The notes below the pieces were generated by a model. The model worked only from the letters and a program-made list of their open reading frames with translations, ran no database searches and was not told the DNA's origin. A stretch of DNA of 64,000 nucleotides from Thermophagus sp052400625 (GTDB lineage: Bacteria > Bacteroidota > Bacteroidia > Bacteroidales > Marinilabiliaceae): the NCBI GenBank assembly GCA_052400625.1, contig JBQTGH010000001.1, one strand, 5' to 3'. This document shows positions 55,758 through 63,817 of the stretch, piece by piece; within the stretch, counting starts at the first letter, position 1; the number at the start of each line of letters is the position of its first letter. Both the position numbers and the translations under genes were made by a program.

Positions 55758-56246
55758 ATGAACAAACCTTCCAACAAAGAAACGGTCAGGCAAATTTTTA
55801 CGGAGTATCTGAAGAAAAACGGACATCGTAAAACCCCTGAAAGATATGCCATATTGGATGAAATCTATTCGCACGACGGCCATTTCGATATAGAGTCGCT
55901 CTATATTTCTATGAAAAATAAGAATTACCGGGTTAGTCGCGCAACGCTTTATAACACCATTGACTTGCTGCTCAATTGCAAACTGGTCATTAAACATCAG
56001 TTTGGGAAAAACATTGCCCAGTTTGAAAAAGCTTTTGAATCCAAACAACATGATCATTTGATCTGTACCAATTGTGGCAAAGTAATGGAGTTTTGTGATC
56101 CAAGCATCCAAATTGTGCTCAACAACGCATCTAAAAATCTGGAATTCACCGTCGTTCAGCATTCTCTCTATGTTTACGGTCTGTGCAAGGAGTGTCAGGA
56201 AAAAATAAACCAATCAAAAACCGACATCCCATCCCAACCGAAATAA
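55758..56246 (+). CDS. fur: Fur-family metal-responsive transcriptional regulator
   Basis: A 162-aa winged-helix regulator with GHRKTPERYAILDEIY (N-terminal HTH) and the DxHFDIESLY metal site. The structural zinc site is CTNCGKVMEF together with a later CKECQEK. It could be Fur, Zur or PerR; no metal-transport gene is next to it. The ATG at 55758 is used, because the 15 residues upstream in frame overlap the -7 box. It sits between rel and purA. Confidence 0.88.
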   Translation: MNKPSNKETVRQIFTEYLKKNGHRKTPERYAILDEIYSHDGHFDIESLYISMKNKNYRVSRATLYNTIDLLLNCKLVIKHQFGKNIAQFEKAFESKQHDHLICTNCGKVMEFCDPSIQIVLNNASKNLEFTVVQHSLYVYGLCKECQEKINQSKTDIPSQPK

Positions 56247-56573
56247 TTGAATCGGATCATTTCTGGATTCGCTGATAGTCGTAATCGTTGGCAGGTTAAG
56301 AAACAGGAATGGGCCACTACCCGCTTGCGCCCCATTCATTCCAATGATCCTGTTCTATTAGTTGCCAGGCAGTAGCACCAACCTATTGAGCCCCTTACCG
56401 CCAAAACATGGACGCTAAAAATTTTCAATTAATTCAAGCAAATTCAGGTTTTACGGTTTTATTTAATTAATTTTACACATCGGAAAGTCGACCATAGCAG
56501 TTGGCCTTCCGATTTTTATTGTGCCTAATTCTGACCAAACACATTCCAAAAATAAAAATCAAACGATATACAG
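56247..56573. other. intergenic region between fur and purA
   Basis: About 325 bases without a gene. The only structure I can support is the hairpin at 56479-56519 ahead of purA. Confidence 0.45.
56479..56519 (+). terminator. hairpin with T-run before purA (terminator or attenuator)
   Basis: ATCGGAA (56479-56485) pairs with TTCCGAT (56507-56513), and the stem continues with one mismatch through G-C, U-G, C-G, G-U, A-U and C-G pairs. GATTTTTATT follows. It ends about 55 nt before the purA start. It may terminate fur transcripts or regulate purA. Confidence 0.65.
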
Positions 56574-57839
56574 ATGAAGGTTGATGTTCTTTTAGGATTA
56601 CAATGGGGCGATGAAGGGAAAGGAAAGGTGGTAGATGTATTGACCCCCAAATATGATGTGGTTACCCGCTTTCAGGGAGGCCCCAATGCCGGTCACACAC
56701 TTGAATTCGAAGGTAAAAAATTTGTTCTTCATAACATTCCGTCGGGGATATTTCAAGGGAACAAAGTCAATATCATCGGCAACGGAGTTGTGCTGGATCC
56801 CATCATTTTTAAGCAAGAAACCGACGAACTGAAAAAACAAGGCATTGATTTAACGGAAAAACTTTTCATTTCCAAAAAGGCCCATCTAATTCTGCCGACT
56901 CATCGAATATTGGATGCTGCTTCGGAAGCTGCCAAAGGCAAAACCAAAATCGGGTCCACCCTCAAAGGCATTGGGCCTACCTATATGGACAAAACAGGCC
57001 GTAACGGCATAAGAGTAGGCGATATTCTCAACGACTTTGATAAAAAATATGCCGCCCTCAGGGAAAAGCATTTGCAACTCATCGAGATGTATGGGTTCGA
57101 ATACAACCTGGAGGAATATGAAGAAGGCTTGAAAGAAGGCATTGAAACGCTGAAGCAGTTTACCCTTATCGACAGCGAACTTGAACTGAACCGATATCTG
57201 AAAAACGGCCAGTCCATTCTTGCGGAAGGTGCCCAAGGTACACTTTTGGATATCGACTTTGGCTCCTATCCTTTTGTGACATCATCCAACACGGTCTGTG
57301 CGGGAGCATGTATCGGCATGGGCGTTCCACCCCGAAGCATCGGCGAAGTCTATGGTATCTTCAAAGCCTATTGCACTCGCGTAGGGGCCGGCCCCTTCCC
57401 CACCGAACTCTTTGACGAAGACGGTGAACGGATGCGTAAAAACGGCAACGAATTTGGAAGTACCACCGGAAGACCCCGCCGCTGCGGATGGCTCGACCTG
57501 GTGGCCCTAAAATACAGCGTGATGATCAATGGGGTGTCGCGTCTCATCATGATGAAAAGCGATGTCCTAAGCTGTTTTGATACCATAAAAATTGCCACCG
57601 CCTATAAAATTGGCAACGACGTTGTGGAAGAGTTCCCCTTTGAATTGCCCGAAGGACTGGAACCCGTATACAAAGAAATGCCCGGGTGGAATTGCGACCT
57701 CACAGCCATTAAATCGGAAGATGATTTCCCGGCCGAATTAAAAAATTACATCCGGTTCATCGAAGAAGAGACAGGTGTACCCATTACCATTGTTTCGGTT
57801 GGCCCGGACAGGGAACAGACCATTCAGATCGAAAAATAA
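56574..57839 (+). CDS. purA: adenylosuccinate synthetase
   Basis: A 421-aa PurA that joins IMP and aspartate using GTP, the first committed step to AMP. It has the P-loop region GLQWGDEGKGK (about 6-16), the catalytic Asp13 and His41 region in GPNAGHTLEF, and GTLLDIDFGSYPFVTSSNT. It is separated from fur by a hairpin and is followed by a palindromic repeat. Confidence 0.97.
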   Translation: MKVDVLLGLQWGDEGKGKVVDVLTPKYDVVTRFQGGPNAGHTLEFEGKKFVLHNIPSGIFQGNKVNIIGNGVVLDPIIFKQETDELKKQGIDLTEKLFISKKAHLILPTHRILDAASEAAKGKTKIGSTLKGIGPTYMDKTGRNGIRVGDILNDFDKKYAALREKHLQLIEMYGFEYNLEEYEEGLKEGIETLKQFTLIDSELELNRYLKNGQSILAEGAQGTLLDIDFGSYPFVTSSNTVCAGACIGMGVPPRSIGEVYGIFKAYCTRVGAGPFPTELFDEDGERMRKNGNEFGSTTGRPRRCGWLDLVALKYSVMINGVSRLIMMKSDVLSCFDTIKIATAYKIGNDVVEEFPFELPEGLEPVYKEMPGWNCDLTAIKSEDDFPAELKNYIRFIEEETGVPITIVSVGPDREQTIQIEK

Positions 57840-57877
57840 TGGAGGGTTTTAACCCGCCCTCCCCGGCAAAAATTTAG

Positions 57878-57903
57878 TAGAGACGGGTTTCGATCCGTCT
57901 CTA
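57878..57903. repeat. short palindrome of REP type after purA
   Basis: TAGAGACGG (57878-57886) and CCGTCTCTA (57895-57903) with an 8-nt loop. The AGAGACG...CGTCTCT wording is typical of dispersed intergenic palindromes in several bacterial groups. A weaker GGAGGG/CCCTCC stem lies just upstream at 57841. Confidence 0.6.
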
Positions 57904-57974
57904 TGCTATATATCCGGATTCAACCCATCTGGATCAACAAAGCCCAGTTTTAACCCAAACCATGGAATAGACCG

Positions 57975-58415
57975 ATGAAAGTTCTGGTTTTTTACACAAA
58001 GAAATTTGCCTACAAAACGGCCGAACAAAACCTCAGCGACGAAGATCTGAAGTTATTTTATCCTGACAAACAAGAAATAATACATCAGGGAGAACACACC
58101 AACTGTATCACCGCATTTGTTCAGGTGGAAGCAGAAGATGAGGAGAAAGGACTGAAAAGCCGCGAAAAAAAACTGGCCAACCATCTGAAGTGGGTGGCAC
58201 GAAAAAACAACACCCAATCCATCCTGCTTCATTCCTTTGCACATTTATCTGCATCAAAGGCATCCCTGAAATTTACCGCCGATCTTTTAAAAGCTACCTG
58301 TGACCGATTACAAAACGGCAACTATGCGGCCGCCATTACCCCATTCGGTTTTTTTCTGGACCTGAATATGGAGGCACCGGGATTTTCCATGGCAAGGGTA
58401 TGGGGAGAATTGTAA
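57975..58415 (+). CDS. stand-alone archaeal-type threonyl-tRNA synthetase editing domain
   Basis: A 146-aa protein resembling the N-terminal editing domain of archaeal ThrRS (tRNA-Thr_ED): MKVLVFYTKKFAYK start, LLHSFAHLSASKA (about 81-93) and TPFGFFLDLNMEAPG (about 118-132) match the family's three key segments. The domain removes serine or D-amino acids from tRNA. No synthetase is fused to it here. It lies 2 kb from a tRNA-Thr gene, which may be coincidence. Confidence 0.8.
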   Translation: MKVLVFYTKKFAYKTAEQNLSDEDLKLFYPDKQEIIHQGEHTNCITAFVQVEAEDEEKGLKSREKKLANHLKWVARKNNTQSILLHSFAHLSASKASLKFTADLLKATCDRLQNGNYAAAITPFGFFLDLNMEAPGFSMARVWGEL

Positions 58416-58508
58416 CAGATTATCGTTTGGGCCACCAACCATCAACAGAAAAATGACACCAACTCAAAAGCATACCACTTAAGTCAGAAAACAGAAAAAA
58501 CAAAAACC

Positions 58509-59411
58509 ATGAAGCCAACATTGCTGATACTTGCCGCCGGAATGGGAAGCCGCTACGGAGGATTGAAACAAATGGACGAACTGGGTCCTAAAGGGGAATC
58601 GATCATCGATTACTCGGTATATGATGCCATCCGTGCAGGATTCGGAAAGGTTGTTTTTGTGATCCGTTCATCCTTTGCCGAAGCATTCGAATCACGCTTC
58701 GAACCGCGGCTCAAAGGCAAAGTGGAAACCGAATATGTATTTCAGGAATTGGAAAACATTCCGGCCGAATTCACCGTTCCCGAAGGCCGTGAAAAACCCT
58801 GGGGAACCGGACATGCCATGCTTATGGCCAAGGATGTGATTCATGAGCCCTTTGCCATCATCAATGCCGACGACTTCTATGGCCGTGAAGCCTACGAAAG
58901 TGCGTTCCGCTTCATTCAACAACATCCGGACGCGAACCAATATGCCATGGTTGGATACCCGCTCAAAAACACTCTTTCCGACTACGGAACGGTATCCAGA
59001 GGCGTTTGTGAAACAGATAATGAGGGCTACCTAAAAGATATTACCGAACGGACAAAAATCGGAAAAGAGAACGGAGACATTTTCTTTTACGAAGGAGAAA
59101 ACAAAACCAGACTTTCCGGTAATGAACCTGTCTCCATGAACTTCTGGGTCTTTAAACCTTCATTTTTTGATCACCTGCAGAACGGATTTAACAAGTTTAT
59201 GTCAGAGAAAGGTCAGGAACTAAAATCGGAATATTACTTTAATACCTGTGCCGACCAAACGATTAAATCGGGACTGGCCACCACAAAAGTAATTACCACC
59301 AATGCTCAATGGTTTGGAATAACCTATAAAGAAGATAAACCCAAGGTTCAAAACAGCATTCAACAGTTAACCCAACAGGGGATCTATCCGGCTGACCTTT
59401 GGAGACCATAA
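58509..59411 (+). CDS. NDP-sugar nucleotidyltransferase-like protein
   Basis: A 300-aa GT-A-fold protein with the nucleotide-binding signature LAAGMGSRYGGLKQM (about 8-22) and a metal-binding DDF (about 121-123, in IINADDFYGREAY). It transfers NTP to a sugar phosphate; the exact sugar is not evident. It differs from RmlA/GlmU in length and has no acyltransferase extension. The gene is 93 bp after the Thr-editing domain gene and may be co-transcribed with it. Confidence 0.85.
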   Translation: MKPTLLILAAGMGSRYGGLKQMDELGPKGESIIDYSVYDAIRAGFGKVVFVIRSSFAEAFESRFEPRLKGKVETEYVFQELENIPAEFTVPEGREKPWGTGHAMLMAKDVIHEPFAIINADDFYGREAYESAFRFIQQHPDANQYAMVGYPLKNTLSDYGTVSRGVCETDNEGYLKDITERTKIGKENGDIFFYEGENKTRLSGNEPVSMNFWVFKPSFFDHLQNGFNKFMSEKGQELKSEYYFNTCADQTIKSGLATTKVITTNAQWFGITYKEDKPKVQNSIQQLTQQGIYPADLWRP

Positions 59412-59857
59412 ACTGCTAACACATCATCTCCCCTTGCATAAGGGGTAAGCACTGATCGGATGCGCATCAAGGTTTAAAATGATGCGCATCTTTTTATCAT
59501 TTCATGCGGAAGAAAAAAAAAATGATGCGCATCAAATTTTTTTTCTTCCGCATCATTTTTTTTTTGATGCGCATCAAATTTTTTTTGAACGGCATCATTT
59601 TTCCAATTCATAAGCATCAATATTGCCCCACATTGCCAGGGAATGAAAAAAGCCAACACCTGTTACTACAATATCCCAAAAACGCTTTTTACCTAAACAC
59701 AACCATAAGAAAAGCATAAACCCCTCCTCTATGCCCCCCGTTCCCTCATTAATTATCTAACAATTAGAATTTAAAAGCCTAAAAACTACTGTCATATCAT
59801 TGACTTTGTTATCCTTTAATCCTAACTTGGACCTTTAACTCATTAAATTATAAGGTC
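59412..59857. other. intergenic region with palindrome cluster
   Basis: About 450 bases between the nucleotidyltransferase gene and the YegP-like gene. It is dominated by poly-A/poly-T and GATGCGCATC palindromes (listed separately). A 71-aa ORF inside it is a by-product of the repeats. Confidence 0.6.
59459..59600. repeat. cluster of GATGCGCATC palindromes with a 50-bp palindrome
   Basis: The decamer GATGCGCATC occurs at 59459-59468, 59481-59490, 59524-59533 and 59566-59575. The third is the exact centre of a near-perfect palindrome, 59504-59553: ATGCGGAAG plus an A-run, mirrored by a T-run plus CTTCCGCAT, with only two mismatched base pairs of 25. Partial GCATCAT motifs follow. Confidence 0.95.
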
Positions 59858-60187
59858 ATGGGAAAGTATGCAATGAAAACAGCCAAGAACGGACAATTTA
59901 TGTTCAATCTAAAAGCAGACAATGGTGAAATCATCTTAACAAGTGAAACTTACACTTCTAAAGCCGGTTGTGAAAACGGAATTAATTCGGTAAAAGAAAA
60001 CTCTTCTGTTGATACACGATATGAACGAAAAGTTACCAATCAGCAAAAGCCTTACTTCGTTTTAAAAGCTTCCAACGGTCAAATTATCGGAAAAAGTGAA
60101 TATTATTCTTCCAATAGTGCCATGGAAAATGGTATTCGTTCGGTCAAAAAAAACGGGCCAATTTCTTCGGTGGTGGAACTCAATTAA
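59858..60187 (+). CDS. YegP-family (DUF1508) small protein, two repeats
   Basis: A 109-aa protein built of two DUF1508 repeats: FMFNLKADNGEIILTSETYTSKAGCENGI (about 14-42) and YFVLKASNGQIIGKSEYYSSNSAMENGI (about 66-93). The family is widespread and its function unresolved. It is followed by a clear terminator, so it is transcribed alone. Confidence 0.9.
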   Translation: MGKYAMKTAKNGQFMFNLKADNGEIILTSETYTSKAGCENGINSVKENSSVDTRYERKVTNQQKPYFVLKASNGQIIGKSEYYSSNSAMENGIRSVKKNGPISSVVELN

Positions 60188-60227
60188 ATCATCCATGGAG
60201 ATTACAAATCAACACTTTAACAAACCG

Positions 60228-60261
60228 AATCACGGAACATTACTTTCCGTGATTTTTTTTT
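60228..60261 (+). terminator. terminator after the YegP-like gene
   Basis: AATCACGGAA (60228-60237) / TTCCGTGATT (60245-60254), followed by a run of nine or so T. Confidence 0.93.
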
Positions 60262-60478
60262 ACGGACATCTCAGAGATAACCATTGAAACGAGCATACCA
60301 ATTATTTACAAACAGAAGAAGATGGACAGAAAATAAACCGGACAGAAGGGGGTGATGTAAGACGATGAGAAAAATACCGGATATAAACGAATAAACGGTT
60401 TACCTACCATTTTTCGTAAAATATTTGTACAACACCTACCCTCAAACCGATATAAAACAACCCTTTTTCACCCAACAG
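60262..60478. other. intergenic region with a half leader copy
   Basis: ATTGAAACGAGCATA at 60283-60297 is a left arm of the leader family without a right arm. I see nothing else. Confidence 0.35.
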
Positions 60479-60507
60479 AAAAGGCCCTGAATTCCTTCAG
60501 AGCCTTT
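60479..60507 (-). terminator. terminator of the tRNA-Thr gene
   Basis: AAAGGC-c-CTGAA (60480-60491) pairs with TTCAG-a-GCCTTT (60496-60507). On the minus strand the stem runs into GGCCTTTTC, 22 nt past the tRNA 3' end. Confidence 0.65.
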
Positions 60508-60529
60508 GATTTTATTGACTTTCGGTGCG

Positions 60530-60603
60530 AGCCGATGGGCGGATTCGAACCGCCGACCTGTTGTTTACGAAACAACCGCTCTAACCAACTGAGCTACATC
60601 GGC
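60530..60603 (-). tRNA. tRNA-Thr (anticodon CGT)
   Basis: The minus strand folds into a full cloverleaf: acceptor GCCGATG/CATCGGC, D-arm AGCTCAGTTGGTTAGAGC, anticodon stem GTTGT/ACAAC with loop TTCGTAA (anticodon CGT, reading ACG), and T-arm GGCGG-TTCGAAT-CCGCC. The discriminator base is T and CCA is not encoded. Confidence 0.95.
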
Positions 60604-60885
60604 AATCTTTCTTACCTCGGAAAATTGCGATGCAAATTTAATCTTTTTCCGGATATTTTCGAAGACAAAGTTAGATTTAAGCTTTTTAGATATTAGATGA
60701 CCAGACATGCGCCGGATTGTTTGACATGAGAATACCATTCTTCCGATAACGTCAGCCCAAGGCCATCCTATTATCCGTGTAGGGGTTAGCAATGTCATAT
60801 CTCAGACCTGGGCCCACATAGCATCCCTGTGTTACCATTACCTCCCACAGAACAGCATTTTGCACCAATCTGTCCTTTTTTTCAT
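60604..60885. other. non-coding remnant region between tRNA-Thr and the orphan leader
   Basis: After the orphan leader (60886-60988) the minus strand offers an ATG at 60885 followed by only 15 codons and a TAA (MKKRTDWCKML-type start). No longer gene follows. It may be the trace of a deleted gene. Confidence 0.4.
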
Positions 60886-60988
60886 CCGTATAAAAATTGG
60901 TTAATCCATTGGTTGGATGGAACTCGCATAACCATTCGTTTATACCGGTTCTTGTTGTGCCCACCAAGGTTGGTCATGCTCGTTTCAT
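60886..60988 (-). promoter_or_regulatory. structured leader element, orphan copy near tRNA-Thr
   Basis: Best-paired copy: arms at 60974-60988 (ATGAAACGAGCATGA on the minus strand) and 60917-60931 (TTATGCGAGTTCCAT). The inner stem extends to GCATGACCA/TGGTTATGC, nine pairs. The loop is 42 nt with CACAACAAG, and the distance is 31 nt to the ATG at 60885. The spacer ends TTTTTATACGG. Confidence 0.7.
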
Positions 60989-61023
60989 TTATTCACATGC
61001 CTTTTTTAGGACCAGTCAGTTTT

Positions 61024-61671
61024 CTAACTTTTACCTTCAAGCTTCTGGAAATATTTACACCATTGTTTCAGTCCGCATTGATCACACTTGGGTTTACGAG
61101 CCAGACAGACATATCGGCCGTGCAGGATCAGCCAGTGGTGAGCAATAGGGATCAATTTCTCGGGCAAATAATTCACCAGCTGTTTTTCGGCCTCAAGAGG
61201 AGTTTTGGCATTATGGGTTAATCCCAGGCGTGCCGAGACGCGAAACACATGGGTATCGACCGCCATCGCAGGTTTCTGAAACACGACCGAAGCAATAACA
61301 TTGGCAGTTTTTCGTCCCACTCCGGGGAGTTTCTGAAGCTCTTTGATGTCATCCGGAACCACCCCGTTAAATTCATCCCTCAGCATTTTGGCCATTCCCA
61401 CCAGGTGCTTACTCTTGTTATTGGGATAGCTGCAGCTTTTGATCACGTCCAAGACTTCCTCGGGCGTTGCTTCTGCCATTTCAAGGTGCGATGGCCATTT
61501 TTCAAATACTTTTGGGGTGATCATGTTTACCCTTTTATCGGTGCACTGGGCCGATAAAATAACGGCCACCAGAAGCTCAAAAGGATTGGAATAGTGCAGT
61601 TCCGTTTCGGCAACAGGCATATTCTCCTGAAACCAGTCTGTTATTTTCTGAAATCTCTCTTTTCGGGTCAT
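61024..61671 (-). CDS. nth: endonuclease III
   Basis: A 215-aa DNA glycosylase/AP lyase of the HhH-GPD family that removes oxidised pyrimidines. It has LQKLPGVGRKTANVI (hairpin-helix-hairpin with the catalytic Lys), VDTHVFRVSARLGL (catalytic Asp) and the C-terminal [4Fe-4S] motif C-x6-C-x2-C-x5-C in CLARKPKCDQCGLKQWC. It starts 8 bp after zupT on the same strand, so it is in an operon with it. Confidence 0.96.
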   Translation of the reverse strand: MTRKERFQKITDWFQENMPVAETELHYSNPFELLVAVILSAQCTDKRVNMITPKVFEKWPSHLEMAEATPEEVLDVIKSCSYPNNKSKHLVGMAKMLRDEFNGVVPDDIKELQKLPGVGRKTANVIASVVFQKPAMAVDTHVFRVSARLGLTHNAKTPLEAEKQLVNYLPEKLIPIAHHWLILHGRYVCLARKPKCDQCGLKQWCKYFQKLEGKS

Positions 61672-61679
61672 AAAAAATA

Positions 61680-62495
61680 CTATATAAACATAAGCAGGCT
61701 CACAGCCATCACCGCCATACCGGCAATGAGGCCATAGACCGACAAGTGATGTTCTCCATACTCTCTGGCTGCCGGAAGCAGTTCGTCAATACTGATAAAG
61801 ACCATAATGCCTGCCACTCCGGCAAAAAGAATTCCAAATACCAGTGGACTCATAAAAGGCATCAGAAGTAAATAGCCCAGAATAGCACCAACGGGTTCTG
61901 CCAGGCCGGAAAGAAAACTCAAAATAAAAGCTTTACGCTTGCTGCCGGTAGCATAATACACAGGTACCGAGACAGCGATTCCCTCAGGAATATTATGGAT
62001 GGCAATGGCCACCGCAATTGCAATTCCAAGATGGGGGTCATTCATTGCCGCAGTAAAGGTGGCCAACCCTTCCGGAAAGTTGTGGATAGCAATGGCCAGT
62101 GCGGTGAAGCCTCCCATGCGCATTAGACGTTTGTCATTATGTCGTTTCCGCTCCTTCTCGGTCATATGTTCCACCAACTCCACCTCGTGAGGATTTTCAG
62201 CCTTGGGAATAAACCGGTCGATCAAAGCGATCAAGGCAATCCCTCCAAAAAATGAGAGAACCGTAATCCACGTTCCCGATTCAGTTCCCAGAAATCCGAC
62301 AAGAGAATCCTGCGCTTTAGCAAAAATTTCCACGAACGAAACGTAAATCATTACCCCTGCCGAAAAACCCAAACTAACAGATAAGAAACGCGTATTGGTC
62401 CTTTTGGCGAAAAAAGCCATGCTGCTACCAATCCCGGTAGATAAACCGGCAAACAATGTCAGGCCAAAGGCCAAAAGAAAACTGTTTTCTTCCAT
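61680..62495 (-). CDS. zupT: ZIP-family zinc/divalent-metal transporter (ZupT-like)
   Basis: A 271-aa inner-membrane protein of eight helices with the metal-binding helix-4 and helix-5 motifs AIHNFPEGLATF and AIHNIPEGIAVS. The cytoplasmic loop between helices 3 and 4 is charged (VEHMTEKERKRHNDK). It imports Zn2+ or other divalent metals. It is first in a unit with nth. Confidence 0.95.
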   Translation of the reverse strand: MEENSFLLAFGLTLFAGLSTGIGSSMAFFAKRTNTRFLSVSLGFSAGVMIYVSFVEIFAKAQDSLVGFLGTESGTWITVLSFFGGIALIALIDRFIPKAENPHEVELVEHMTEKERKRHNDKRLMRMGGFTALAIAIHNFPEGLATFTAAMNDPHLGIAIAVAIAIHNIPEGIAVSVPVYYATGSKRKAFILSFLSGLAEPVGAILGYLLLMPFMSPLVFGILFAGVAGIMVFISIDELLPAAREYGEHHLSVYGLIAGMAVMAVSLLMFI

Positions 62496-62948
62496 ATCAT
62501 TATTCCCTTAAGATGTTGCGAGTCTTGATAATGCTCCGAAATAATTCACCTTGATTAACCTGTTCCTGCGACTTCTTATGTTCTATCCGTCAATATTTTG
62601 ATTAATAACAACAGAGTCCGGAAAATAATTTGCAAACAAGAAAAGAATGAAGTAGTTCCGGGAACAGATAGAACAAAACTACAAAATTTAAAGAATAACC
62701 AAGAATTGACATATCACAATAAGACTATTGCACCATGGAAAAACAGATAAAATCCAACCATAGAAAAACGAAATAAACGGAAACCGATCCCCCACACCTC
62801 TAATACATCACTCATATTTATAAACCCTTACCTTGATAGTCTTCGTCTATAAGGCATAGAATTAATTGATTTGACTTTAGTTAGTATGAACCTTAAATTT
62901 GCTTTTGTAAGATTCAATCATTCAAAAAACCATAAAATAATTAATATG
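62496..62948. other. divergent intergenic region between zupT and the peroxiredoxin gene
   Basis: About 450 AT-rich bases with a short palindrome GTTCCGGGAAC near 62654. It must hold both promoters. No strong promoter or RNA element was identified. Confidence 0.35.
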
Positions 62949-63620
62949 ATGAACGAACAAGAACAAATGCAACAGGAATTTTATCCGATGCCTCGCATCG
63001 GTGATCAGGCACCCGATTTCTCGGCCATGACCACAAAAGGTCCGATAAAATTTTCGGAATTCGCCAAAGACAAATGGGTGGTATTATTTTCGCACCCTGC
63101 CGATTTCACCCCGGTATGTACCACTGAGATGAGCGGCTTTGCTTTGCGGAAAAAAGAATTCACCCAACTGAACGCGGAACTTCTGGGGTTAAGTATTGAC
63201 AGTATTCACGCCCATTTGGGCTGGGTTGCCAACGTAAAAGAAAAGACCGGCGTTTATTTTGATTTTCCCATTATTGCCGACCTAGACATGAAGGTTTCCA
63301 AACTTTACGGAATGCTGCAGCCCAATGAATCGGAAACGGCTGCTGTCAGAGCTGTATTTTTCATTGATCCCGCCAAGAAGATTCGGCTGATCATGTATTA
63401 TCCGTTGAATGTGGGCCGTAACATGGATGAAATCCTTCGAGTGCTCAAAGCGTTGCAAACTTCCGACAAATTCAAAGTGGCTTTGCCACTCGACTGGAAA
63501 CCCGGTGAAAAAGTAATCCTGCCACCACCCAAAACCTTGGAAGAGATGGATGCCCGCAACAAAGAAACCGGAATCGAGCGAATCGATTTCTATTTATCTA
63601 AAAAAGAGCTCAAGGTTTAA
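62949..63620 (+). CDS. 1-Cys type peroxiredoxin (Prx6-like)
   Basis: A 223-aa peroxiredoxin. The peroxidatic Cys57 is in HPADFTPVCTTE, and no resolving cysteine is seen in the C-terminal part. The ~50-residue C-terminal extension after the thioredoxin fold is typical of the Prx6 subfamily. It reduces hydrogen peroxide and organic peroxides. Two ATGs (62946, 62949) are adjacent; the further upstream 25 codons in frame are not conserved. Confidence 0.93.
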   Translation: MNEQEQMQQEFYPMPRIGDQAPDFSAMTTKGPIKFSEFAKDKWVVLFSHPADFTPVCTTEMSGFALRKKEFTQLNAELLGLSIDSIHAHLGWVANVKEKTGVYFDFPIIADLDMKVSKLYGMLQPNESETAAVRAVFFIDPAKKIRLIMYYPLNVGRNMDEILRVLKALQTSDKFKVALPLDWKPGEKVILPPPKTLEEMDARNKETGIERIDFYLSKKELKV

Positions 63621-63654
63621 TCTCACATCATTAGACTTTCTTATCGATTAAGAG

Positions 63655-63689
63655 CAACCGGGACGGATTATTGAGTCCCGGTTTTTTTT
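63655..63689 (+). terminator. terminator after the peroxiredoxin gene
   Basis: AACCGGGAC (63655-63663) / GTCCCGGTT (63674-63682) followed by a run of T to 63689. Confidence 0.95.
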
Positions 63690-63817
63690 TGTTGATTTCT
63701 TCTTCATACTTTTTATATTTGACCGTAAAAATGAGATACCACGTATGAATATGAATTACTAACATTCATATTATTACAAGAAATGTAATTAAACCCAAAT
63801 CATAAAAATCACACATT

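Noticed and set aside
59504..59719. 71-aa and 61-aa ORFs in the palindrome cluster
   Set aside because: They are made of poly-Lys/Phe stretches from the A/T tracts and cannot be supported as genes.
21350..60988. Leader family as integron attC sites
   Set aside because: The arms contain AAC and GTT as in attC, but the outer bases do not fit RYYYAAC/GTTRRRY, copies lie upstream of start codons at a fixed distance in both orientations, and no integrase is present.
21350..60988. Leader family as a classical MITE
   Set aside because: No target-site duplications were seen, and the fixed 31-nt distance to ATG in five copies is not expected from random insertion. A leader-targeting mobile element remains possible.
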